A stretch of 64,000 bases of DNA from Synechococcus sp. PCC 7502. Lineage in GTDB: Bacteria; Cyanobacteriota; Cyanobacteriia; Pseudanabaenales; Pseudanabaenaceae. The notes below the pieces were generated by a model, which made no database searches, was not told where the DNA came from, and saw only the letters and a list, made by a program, of their open reading frames with translations. Where the stretch lies: positions 306,394-370,393 of the forward strand of contig NC_019702.1 of assembly GCF_000317085.1 (NCBI RefSeq), given 5' to 3'. A program made the position numbers and the translations under genes. Positions 52,360 through 60,595 of the stretch are shown piece after piece; position 1 is the stretch's first letter; each line of letters begins with the position of its first letter.

Positions 52360-53817
52360 TCATTTGGGTGGCGGATCATAAGCTACATTCTTGTTAATAC
52401 CCAAAAATCCTGGAAGTTGCTTAGCTAAGAATATTAACCCAATAACTGGCAACATTGAAGTCGTAAATACAATTAAACTTCGCATAGAAATTGCTGCCGT
52501 AAAAAAGCCTAAGGCATTAACAACGATACCATAACCACTAGTTTCAAACTTAACTGTGCGAGACCACCAACTAGCTAACATACCTAAAAGTAATGATATT
52601 GCTATTACTGCAAAAATCCCCCCTAGCATATAGCACTCACCCAGATAGGTTGAAGAAACAGTCCAACCCTCTGCCCCTACAACATCTTCAATAGAAACAC
52701 TTAAACCCTCTGGTTTGTCGTGCCATAAAACCCTAGGAATAGGCTTAGTTAAAAATACAACTATCAGTTCAAGACCTAAAAAATCATGATTCTTAGGAAA
52801 GGCATCTATTAATAAACCCATGGCAGCAAGGTTAAAATCCACTTTCAGAGTTTCTTGTGCCTGTTCGTTAAATTTACCTGAAGCCAAATAATTTAATATG
52901 CCGATATCTCTGAATCCCAACATGTGGTGGGTAGCAAATAGGATGCTATAACCGGCAATGCCAATAGGAATAGCAACATTGAAAAAGGTAGGACGCTTTA
53001 ATGTTAAAAAATAACCAGCCAAAAAAGTAGCAACATAGGAACAAAAGACATTTCTTGTCCCACTAGCAAATCCTTCAAATATGGTAAACACAAAGATAGA
53101 TATCACCAGATATATTTGCCAACTAGGAAATAATCGCCGATTATTTAAGATAATCCCTGTTAAGGGGGGGATGGCATTAGCCAATATATTCCATTCAGAT
53201 ATAAGTGCGCGCCAATCTCCTAAACGTCCTCTCCCCCAAGGTACGGCGAAACGCGGACCTAATAAAGCCTCAAATACTCTCATGGGATTGAAATTTACCG
53301 ACGACAACATATTAAAATAGGCAAGAATGGCGCAAATTATCAACAACCTAAATAGAACTGTATTTGGAATATTACTAAAATCTAACCAACGGGGTGTTTT
53401 TGCCTTAGATATGTTGATATGGCGACCAATTGCCAAGCTCGCAAAACCTATTAATAAAACTTTTAGGGCGGCAAGTGTTTGTTCGGAAGTCAAAAATTGA
53501 TTGAAATCGGGTTGTGGGTATAAAAATTCTACTAATGATAAAAAATACAGAGACAATATACATACCAGATCGGCTCTAAATAAATTCTTTAAGCCCTTTC
53601 TGCCATCACAAAAAATACTTATGGCTATGGATACTGCGACTATAATTGCCACTTGACTCGCCATAAATGTAGGAGTCATCTCTGCATTAATACTAATAAA
53701 AGCAAAAATTAAGCCAGAAATAAAAACACTTGTTCCTGCTGATGTTGCTTGGGCAGAAGCTTTATTAAGGTTGGGCAAATTTGGCTGTGGGTACTGAGAA
53801 TTTTTAGGTGTATTCAT
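52360..53817 (-). CDS. Multi-span polysaccharide polymerase-like (Wzy/O-antigen polymerase type) protein
   Basis: A 485-residue inner-membrane protein with about 12 hydrophobic segments and a longer periplasmic-type loop in the C-terminal third (about 300-400, FPKNHDFLGLELIVVFLTKP, PRVLWHDKPEGLS). This layout suits O-antigen or exopolysaccharide polymerases. Sequence conservation in that class is weak, so the call rests on topology and the adjacent GT4 gene. No flippase is in the window. Confidence 0.75.
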   Translation of the reverse strand: MNTPKNSQYPQPNLPNLNKASAQATSAGTSVFISGLIFAFISINAEMTPTFMASQVAIIVAVSIAISIFCDGRKGLKNLFRADLVCILSLYFLSLVEFLYPQPDFNQFLTSEQTLAALKVLLIGFASLAIGRHINISKAKTPRWLDFSNIPNTVLFRLLIICAILAYFNMLSSVNFNPMRVFEALLGPRFAVPWGRGRLGDWRALISEWNILANAIPPLTGIILNNRRLFPSWQIYLVISIFVFTIFEGFASGTRNVFCSYVATFLAGYFLTLKRPTFFNVAIPIGIAGYSILFATHHMLGFRDIGILNYLASGKFNEQAQETLKVDFNLAAMGLLIDAFPKNHDFLGLELIVVFLTKPIPRVLWHDKPEGLSVSIEDVVGAEGWTVSSTYLGECYMLGGIFAVIAISLLLGMLASWWSRTVKFETSGYGIVVNALGFFTAAISMRSLIVFTTSMLPVIGLIFLAKQLPGFLGINKNVAYDPPPK

Positions 53818-54081
53818 AGGGGTGGTGGATAAAACATTGATGAGAAATATAAAAATCCCATCCTATTTACAAAAGGCTAGAGTTTTAACTTCATAACGCT
53901 GTAAAGTCCTAGATATCTGCTCTGAATTCATCAAGATTTTAACATCCCCAAGCTTTTTTTCATTTTCGGTAATGGTTACACTTGTAATCACGATAATTTT
54001 TATGGGTATTTTGGGTTTAATTTCTTAAGCTTTTCCTAGTTTTACGGGGTTGGTTTCGAGACTGTGGCAAATTATTAAGTT

Positions 54082-56658
54082 ATGGAATCGATCGCCCTTA
54101 ATGACACTATTGTTAACTTTCTTAAGCCCAAGATTACTACCTGTGGGCTAGAGTTAAGTGGATTTGAGGCTTTAGAGTTACTAAAAACTAATCCTTATCT
54201 TGTGATTCTGAATCAGCATAGACAGCCTCAGGGATTATTTACGACAGAGTGTGTATGCAAACATTATGGACAATCCTTAGCCGAACTGGATTTGCAACCC
54301 TTACCTGCGATCGCCGATCAAACTACGGTACGAGAATTTTTAGATCGTCTGTGCCAGTATGATCATTCCGCTAGTATTTGGGCTGTAGTTGATCGCCGTA
54401 ATCAATATTTGGGGGTTATTGAGGTTTTATCCTTAATTCGTAGGGTAGCACAGGTGCTTAATCATCAAGCTCTTCATCAATTCACTACGCTAATCGAGCA
54501 GTTACCTTTTCCCGTGTCGATCTGCGATCACAAGTATGGAGTAGTGGGTGCTAACGAGCTGTGGCAGCAAGAATTTGGTAGCTTAGCATGGCGTGGAGAA
54601 CGACTGATCACATCTCAGAGCAAGTCCCAGCAAAGCACATGGCAAATTACCCAAACTGAACTAAGTGGAGATTTATCTGGATTATGGATGGCGATCGCTC
54701 AGGATATAACTGCACAGGAGCATTTGGCAAAGGAGTTATCCGAGCAAAACATTGACCTAGTCAAACTTAATCGGATCAAAGATGAATTTATCGCCTGTAT
54801 TAGTCATGAACTGAAAACACCTTTAACCTCAGTAATTGGGATGGCAAGCCTATTGAGTACAGAAACCATTGGTGACTTAAATGAACGCCAAAAACGTTAT
54901 GTCAGCATGATTCATCAAAATGGTAGGCACCTGACGTTTATGATTGATAACGTTATGGACTTAGCAAAAGCTGAAACAGGTCAACTAGAGCTATATCCCG
55001 ATGTTTTATCCATAGGCGAAATTTGCCAACAGAGCATCCTCAAAACCCATAAACTACTTCAACAGGACAATAACTGGGCTAAATCTCCAGATCATCTGGA
55101 TATAGATATACATATTGATGCAGCAGTTGACCAGATTATTGCCGATGGAATGCGCCTACAGCAAATGTTGGTTAACTTGTTATCTAATGCCATTAAATTT
55201 ACCGAAAGTATTCCGCAGGTGAAGCTATCAGTACAGATGTGGGAAGGTTGGATTGCCATCTGTGTCAGCGATCGCGGCATTGGTATTCCTCAAGATAAAC
55301 AACATCTGATTTTCCAAAAATTTCAGCAACTCGAAAATATCCTTACCCGTAAATATGATGGAGTGGGACTAGGATTAGTCTTAACCAGACACCTAGCTAG
55401 GCTGCATGGAGGAGATGTCACTTTTATTTCTGAAGTGGGAAAAGGAAGTGAATTCACAATTTTATTACCCCCTGCACCTCCGCACCTATTAAACGTTCCA
55501 GAGCAAATTCGCAATGCCTCTAGTAAGTTAGTCCTAGTGGTTGAGCATATTCCCGAAGATATTAGTCATGTAATTACAGTTTTAGGTGGCATGGGTTATC
55601 GCTCCGTAGTCGCCCGTTCTGGTACCGAGGCATTAGAAAAAGCTCGAAAATTACAGCCTAGCTTTATTTGTTTAAGTCCAGATTTGCCCGTACTGTCTGG
55701 TTGGGATGTTCTATCATTACTTAAAAAAGACCCCGCCACCGCCACAATCAAAGTACTAGTTACGCTCAATGATAGTGCTAATAATCTTGGAACTGAAGCG
55801 GATTGGTATATTCCTAAGCCTATCCAAAGCTCAGATTTAGAATTCCTCAAAGCGATCGCCCCAACTAGTCTTAATAAACTCACAATTTTACATATTGGCG
55901 AAACCCATAGGCAACTTCTGCCATTAATTCAAGGATTAGAGTGTCAAGTTCTAACGGCAACAGACATTAGTCAAGGTGAAATTTTGGGGAAAATATGGCA
56001 ACCTAAATTAGTATTACTGGATTATGCGATCGCCGAAGCGTCAACCAAATTAAAAAGAATTAGTCGCTCTATTCTTAAAAATCTACCCATACTACTAATT
56101 CATGAACTGGGTATGGATCAAAAGTTAGATCAAAAATTCTTAGAAGAAGAGATAAGTATTTATACCAAGTTTACCAATCTAAATCTCTATTTCCTCAATC
56201 AACTAACCTCCATACAAATCAATAAAGCTATTCAAAAAGCTACAGGCAATCAAGATTCAGCAACAATTGGTTTATGTGATTTTAGCAATAATGGCAATCA
56301 CGATCAATTAATTGAGTCACTATTTCAGTACCTATTAATATCTGGGTTTAAGCCTTATATATTCCATGAGCCAAGTCACATTTCATCATCAATTAATAAT
56401 CAAAATAATCACCAAAATATTGATCTTCTAGTAATTAAACTAAATTCCGAAAACTGGAAAGTCCAGAGTCAAATATTTAATAGGCTCAAACTAATATCTG
56501 TACCAATTATCATAATTAATGAAAGTAATAACCCTCTTGACTTAGATAATTTTGACTTAGATCACCTGAAACAAAAGCAAATACCTGTAACTGTTTTACC
56601 TTATTCAGAAGCGATCGCATTATTAATTCCCACCCTAGAAAAATATATCTGTAAATAA
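54082..56658 (+). CDS. Hybrid histidine kinase with CBS-like input and two receiver-like domains
   Basis: An 858-residue cytosolic kinase. Residues about 15-125 look like a CBS pair; about 130-215 a PAS-like region. The HisKA domain has H242 in ACISHELKTPLTS; the ATPase has MLVNLLSNAIKFTE, VSDRGIGIPQ and GVGLGLVLTRHLA. Two receiver-like domains follow. In the first (about 475-590) the acidic pocket reads VVEHIPED and the phosphoacceptor position appears to be Ser (ICLSPDLPVLSG), so it is probably not phosphorylated. The second keeps an Asp in LVLLDYAIAE. The last 150 residues are Asn/Ile-rich and less conserved. It is an orphan kinase; a link to the receiver-PP2C protein at 2634 is only a guess. 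Confidence 0.88.
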   Translation: MESIALNDTIVNFLKPKITTCGLELSGFEALELLKTNPYLVILNQHRQPQGLFTTECVCKHYGQSLAELDLQPLPAIADQTTVREFLDRLCQYDHSASIWAVVDRRNQYLGVIEVLSLIRRVAQVLNHQALHQFTTLIEQLPFPVSICDHKYGVVGANELWQQEFGSLAWRGERLITSQSKSQQSTWQITQTELSGDLSGLWMAIAQDITAQEHLAKELSEQNIDLVKLNRIKDEFIACISHELKTPLTSVIGMASLLSTETIGDLNERQKRYVSMIHQNGRHLTFMIDNVMDLAKAETGQLELYPDVLSIGEICQQSILKTHKLLQQDNNWAKSPDHLDIDIHIDAAVDQIIADGMRLQQMLVNLLSNAIKFTESIPQVKLSVQMWEGWIAICVSDRGIGIPQDKQHLIFQKFQQLENILTRKYDGVGLGLVLTRHLARLHGGDVTFISEVGKGSEFTILLPPAPPHLLNVPEQIRNASSKLVLVVEHIPEDISHVITVLGGMGYRSVVARSGTEALEKARKLQPSFICLSPDLPVLSGWDVLSLLKKDPATATIKVLVTLNDSANNLGTEADWYIPKPIQSSDLEFLKAIAPTSLNKLTILHIGETHRQLLPLIQGLECQVLTATDISQGEILGKIWQPKLVLLDYAIAEASTKLKRISRSILKNLPILLIHELGMDQKLDQKFLEEEISIYTKFTNLNLYFLNQLTSIQINKAIQKATGNQDSATIGLCDFSNNGNHDQLIESLFQYLLISGFKPYIFHEPSHISSSINNQNNHQNIDLLVIKLNSENWKVQSQIFNRLKLISVPIIIINESNNPLDLDNFDLDHLKQKQIPVTVLPYSEAIALLIPTLEKYICK

Positions 56659-56758
56659 CCTATTAAATAACCTATAAATAAAAATGACTCAACATTTCTG
56701 TCAAGCCACCATTGTTAATTAGTTTTTGAGCTAATTTATTAATTATTCTTAGCATTTT

Positions 56759-56971
56759 CTAGGCAGATAAAGAATTACCATCCGCGCTTTTCCAGCCCCT
56801 TGGCATTTTTAGATCATCGGGATCAACATAATGACATGTTGCTTCATCTAAACAAATTAATGCCCAGCCATTTTTATTAACATCAATTAACTTATAAGAG
56901 GATTCTAAAACAAAAAAACCTTTGTGATTGCGAGTTTCAGGCTTAACTCTGACATTTTCTACGTTTTGCAT
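56759..56971 (-). CDS. Small hypothetical protein
   Basis: A 70-residue soluble protein I do not recognise. It contains GFFVLESSYKLIDVNKNGWA, then CLDEATCHYVDPDDLKMPRG, with two Cys six residues apart. Strand-rich, no membrane segment. An ATG start is set behind an AT-rich leader. It stands alone between the hybrid kinase and the TPR gene. Confidence 0.6.
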   Translation of the reverse strand: MQNVENVRVKPETRNHKGFFVLESSYKLIDVNKNGWALICLDEATCHYVDPDDLKMPRGWKSADGNSLSA

Positions 56972-57200
56972 TTTTTATATCTCCGTAATTATAGTTTGAA
57001 CTTAAGAATGTGATTTTTATAAGGGTGTAGCCTAAGCTACTTAATAATCACCAGATTATCATCAGTTCAAGACATATTACGTTAAGAATTCCTGACTAAT
57101 AATGCTTTAGAGGTAAAGTTAAATGAGCTTTAATAACGTTTTATTGAGAACTAATAAAAAACAATCAATTAATCAGTAAATTATTAAACCATTAGGATTA

Positions 57201-57626
57201 TTAAGTCTCTAAAATCCATTTCTTTACCCTTTCCAAACTTGCCCAATTAGGACGGCGGCGTAATCCATCTTCAAAATTTTCCACAATTTCTTCTTTTAAA
57301 TCTGGTAACACGGTTAGTAAGGTATGTGCTAATTGAATATGCTCTCTGACTCCACTTTGGGCTGTTTCTAGCATGGCGATCGCCAAATTAATTCGAGCTT
57401 GGGGATCTTCAGGGTTAAGTTTGACAGATTTTTGGGCAGCTTTTAAGGCTAAAGTTGACTGCTTATTAATTAAATACAACCAAGATAGACAAATCCATGA
57501 GCTAGCCACCTTGGGAGATTGATCGCACACATCTTTAAATAAAGGAATTAATGTAGCTGCATCTTCTCCCGCTTTATATCTTTCTAATCCCTGATTAAAT
57601 AATTCTTCAGCCGTTTCCTTAGTCAT
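57201..57626 (-). CDS. Tetratricopeptide-repeat protein
   Basis: A 141-residue helical protein with about three TPR-like units (LFNQGLERYKAGEDAATLIP; ASSWICLSWLYLINKQSTLAL; PEDPQARINLAIAMLETAQSG). It ends RPNWASLERVKKWILE. TPRs mediate protein binding; no partner can be named. Cyanobacteria carry many such short TPR proteins. It stands 214 bases from HU on the same strand. Confidence 0.85.
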   Translation of the reverse strand: MTKETAEELFNQGLERYKAGEDAATLIPLFKDVCDQSPKVASSWICLSWLYLINKQSTLALKAAQKSVKLNPEDPQARINLAIAMLETAQSGVREHIQLAHTLLTVLPDLKEEIVENFEDGLRRRPNWASLERVKKWILET

Positions 57627-57840
57627 TTTTGTACTTATGTGTCTATGAACGTATATAACAATTAGCTTGATTTTAGTGATTAAACTTCAATATTTATATT
57701 TTGAAGGTAAAAATCCGAAAAAGTAATGTAGCTTGTAATTCACCCCAATTACGAGCTATTCCTAAATCTATAGATAAATTAGAATGGGAGCAAAAAATAG
57801 AGCAGACATAATTATCTGCCCTAGATATAAATTATTTAGC

Positions 57841-58140
57841 TTACTTACCCTTAGCAGGAATTTCCAGAGGAGCAACCTTTTCCTTAAAAGATTTACCCGC
57901 CGAAAAAGCAGGAACTGTAGTCGCAGGAATTGTCATCTTTTCTGTGGTCTTGGGATTACGTCCCTCACGAGCTTCACGCCGACGAGGTTCAAAAGAGCCA
58001 AAACCAACTAAAGTTACCTTACTGCCTGTAGATACAGCTTCGACAATTGCTTCTAACGTGGCGGTTAGAACTTCATCAGCAGTCTTTTTATTCACACTAG
58101 CTTTCTTAGAGATCGCATCGACTAATTCACCTTTATTCAT
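57841..58140 (-). CDS. hup: HU family DNA-binding protein
   Basis: A 99-residue nucleoid protein. It opens MNKGELVDAISKKASVNKKT and carries the HU signature GFGSFEPRRREAREGRNPKT with the DNA-bending arm (about 50-75), then AFSAGKSFKEKV. A short C-terminal extension (PLEIPAKGK) goes beyond the usual 90 residues. It is likely the single essential-type HU of the organism. ggag lies 14 bases upstream of the ATG. Confidence 0.95.
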   Translation of the reverse strand: MNKGELVDAISKKASVNKKTADEVLTATLEAIVEAVSTGSKVTLVGFGSFEPRRREAREGRNPKTTEKMTIPATTVPAFSAGKSFKEKVAPLEIPAKGK

Positions 58141-58540
58141 AATTTTATGAAACTCCTATAGGCTATGATTTTCAATAGTTTATTCTAGTGGCAATATAGT
58201 GATTGTGTATAGTCAAAACCTTTAATTTATATACATTTGAGCAATTTATTCACAATAGTTATCAAAACTGTCCCTAAAATCACTAAAATCCCATGAGGTT
58301 TTCGAGATAATTTGGATTATTCTGTAAGGTACTGATACTAAATGCCAAAATTTTAACCATATCTTTACCTATCAATTGATTTAGTAAAACCTAGTAATCT
58401 TCTACTAATCTGGTCAAACAAACTAATTTAATTCATAATATTCCTGTGTTCATTAGCTCAAATACGACTAACTTCTAACTAATCCCAATCCTTAAAAGTA
58501 ATAGATTCATCTGTACCACTACCTTTAATTACAGTTAATT
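58141..58540. other. Divergent intergenic region, HU and signalling operon
   Basis: A 400-base AT-rich gap between hup and the ATPase/STAS/GGDEF operon, holding both promoters. I see no RNA gene, repeat or terminator in it. Confidence 0.5.
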
Positions 58541-59131
58541 ATGTCCTCATTATCAACAGATGTAGTATTTGGTAAGTTTTTGGAACCACTACCAGCCACC
58601 GATGAATATTTGACCATAAATTTTTCACCTACTTCAACATCTCGGAAAGAGCGTTGGCGTAATAACGGTATCTCCGCCGATTTTTTAGGGGATTACTTTG
58701 GGTCATTTTTCCCAATTTCTGAGGATTCTCAAGCCATTATTGATAAGCGTGAAGAGATTAAAAGTACCGTTAGCTTTATTGCCAATGAATTACTAGAAAA
58801 TGCTATGAAATATAGCGATCAGATTTCTAGACTACCAGTAAGTATTTCTTTGCATCTTTACGAAACTGAGCTAGTATTTGTGGCAGCAAATCATGCCCAC
58901 ATTAGTACTGTTGACGGATACCAAAAATTTATTCATGAACTTATCAATTCCGATATTGATGAACTGTACACTAAGCAAATGGAAAAAGCAGCTACAGGAG
59001 AAAGTGGCTCCAGTATGGGACTGTTAACTATGATCAATGACTACAACGCTAGCTTGGGGTGGAAGTTTAGGTCATTGCTGGATAAACCAAATATTTTTCA
59101 GGTCATTATCATGGTCAGCCTTGCAGTTTAA
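58541..59131 (+). CDS. GHKL-type ATP-binding protein, putative STAS-protein kinase
   Basis: A 196-residue protein with a GHKL-like ATPase core. The N-box is at residues 83-92 (ELLENAMKYS) and a G2-like segment ATGESGSSMGLLTMIND lies near residues 148-164. The N-terminal 60 residues are distinct from RsbW. By analogy it may phosphorylate the STAS protein encoded 48 bases downstream, as SiaB does to SiaC in Pseudomonas. I could not confirm a DUF6272 (SiaB) match by eye. It is the first gene of a five-gene signalling run. Confidence 0.75.
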   Translation: MSSLSTDVVFGKFLEPLPATDEYLTINFSPTSTSRKERWRNNGISADFLGDYFGSFFPISEDSQAIIDKREEIKSTVSFIANELLENAMKYSDQISRLPVSISLHLYETELVFVAANHAHISTVDGYQKFIHELINSDIDELYTKQMEKAATGESGSSMGLLTMINDYNASLGWKFRSLLDKPNIFQVIIMVSLAV

Positions 59132-59179
59132 CCAACAGTTACCAATACATTTTAAGATTGATTCAGAGAGGAATGGATT

Positions 59180-59521
59180 ATGGAAATAAAAACTAGCGAT
59201 TATCGAGTTTGGTACGACCCTGAAAATTCGACGGTTTTTTGCAGTGGTTATCTTCGCCTAGATGGGGCAGAGGAATATCAACCAATTATGGATTTATTGA
59301 TCAATGCCATTAACGATCAACCCGCAATCACCGTTAATTTACGAGAGTTAGAGTTTCTCAATAGCTCTGGGATTAGTATGCTTTCTATGTTTGTGATTAA
59401 AGTGCGCCAAAATGGCAAAATTCAATTAATATTCGAGGGATCAAGTAAAATTTTGTGGCAAACTAAGTCATTAAAAAATCTGCAAAGACTAATGCCATCA
59501 ATTAAACTAGATTTTGCCTAA
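59180..59521 (+). CDS. STAS-like regulatory protein
   Basis: A 113-residue single-domain protein. TVNLRELEFLNSSGISMLSM (residues 51-70) aligns with the STAS phosphoserine loop, Ser62/Ser63 being the likely phosphosite. The N-terminal part (VFCSGYLRLDGAEEYQPIMD) fits the STAS beta strand and helix 1, and resembles SiaC-type proteins. It sits between the kinase-like gene and a diguanylate cyclase, so it may convey a switch to the cyclase (inference). Confidence 0.78.
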   Translation: MEIKTSDYRVWYDPENSTVFCSGYLRLDGAEEYQPIMDLLINAINDQPAITVNLRELEFLNSSGISMLSMFVIKVRQNGKIQLIFEGSSKILWQTKSLKNLQRLMPSIKLDFA

Positions 59522-59550
59522 ATTTTAACTAAATGCCTATAGTAATCACA

Positions 59551-59620
59551 AGGGTTTGTGAGAGGGGCTAAGGGGTGAAGCCCCAACACCTACTCAATCC
59601 GTTTAGGGTTGCTATAAATT
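59551..59620 (+). repeat. Weak third relative of the intergenic repeat
   Basis: Contains gaggggctaaggggtgaagccccaac, where ggggtgaa recalls copies A and B and ggggctaa.../agcccc can fold. The longer blocks of A and B are missing, so membership in the family is doubtful. Confidence 0.3.
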
Positions 59621-59657
59621 TCAGATAGAGCAAATCTTAAATTAATTTGACTTAATT

Positions 59658-60542
59658 ATGAATAGCTTTGATCCTTCAAACTATGAACTACTTTTGGCAG
59701 AGTTAGCAAATCTACGGCAGGAAGTGATCAGCCTCAGACAAGCTAAGTCAGATTTAGAGATAGCTATTGAGACGATTACTGCCCATGGTGATGCTGTAGT
59801 AGCCGAATTACAGTCATCTAATCAAAAATTGGAAATTGAAATTTCTGAGCGACTGCGCGCTGAAGCATCCTTGCAAGCAATCCTAGAAACAACCTCAAGG
59901 GATAAAGATGATTTAGAGACCATGCTACAGCTAACAGTTGAGCATAGCGACTATTTAGAAAAATCCTTGCAAGAGGAGGTCAATGCCGCCAAAAATATTG
60001 CTACTATTGATGCGCTTACCAAAATTCCTAATCGTCGCCGCCTTGATGAGTTTATCAATCAAGAATGGACATTAATGATTCGGGAAAAAACCTCAATAGC
60101 GTTTTTACTGTGCGATATTGATTATTTCAAGCCCTATAATGACAACTACGGACATCCAGCAGGTGATGAGTGTTTGATGCAAGTTGCCCAAGTGATCGCT
60201 AAATCTTTACATCGTCCTTCCGATCTAGCGGCTCGGTATGGAGGAGAAGAATTTGCTGTGGTTTTACCCAGTACTAATGCTCAAGGGGCAATTAAAGTTG
60301 CGGAAAAAATTCAGAGCGAACTTGCCCTACTGCAACTTCCCCATCAGTTCTCTAAGGTTAATAAATATATAACTCTCAGCATAGGTATATCTTCCACAGT
60401 CCCCAAGCAGGCATCTACACCTCAAAACTTTATTAACAATGCGGATTTAGCTTTATATCAGGCAAAAAAGCAGGGTAGAAATCGCTACGTGTTTAAGTCG
60501 TTTGATGCCTCAACTGTTATTGAAAATAGTACTAAAAAATGA
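59658..60542 (+). CDS. Diguanylate cyclase with N-terminal coiled-coil module
   Basis: A 294-residue cytosolic protein. Residues about 5-115 are a coiled coil containing a repeated phrase, DLEIAIETITAHGDAVVAEL and DLETMLQLTVEHSDYLEKSL. The GGDEF domain follows: DALTKIPNRRRLDEF, CDIDYFKPYNDNYGHPAGDE, active-site GGEEF at 195-199, with inhibitory RxxD (RPSD) at 186-189, five residues upstream. It should be active and product-inhibited. It lies 136 bases after the STAS gene and before a hybrid kinase that carries the same coiled-coil phrase. Confidence 0.92.
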   Translation: MNSFDPSNYELLLAELANLRQEVISLRQAKSDLEIAIETITAHGDAVVAELQSSNQKLEIEISERLRAEASLQAILETTSRDKDDLETMLQLTVEHSDYLEKSLQEEVNAAKNIATIDALTKIPNRRRLDEFINQEWTLMIREKTSIAFLLCDIDYFKPYNDNYGHPAGDECLMQVAQVIAKSLHRPSDLAARYGGEEFAVVLPSTNAQGAIKVAEKIQSELALLQLPHQFSKVNKYITLSIGISSTVPKQASTPQNFINNADLALYQAKKQGRNRYVFKSFDASTVIENSTKK

Positions 60543-60595
60543 ACTTAAAATCACCATAGCTGCTCAAACCCTAGCTCATAAAGTTGTTAACCCCC

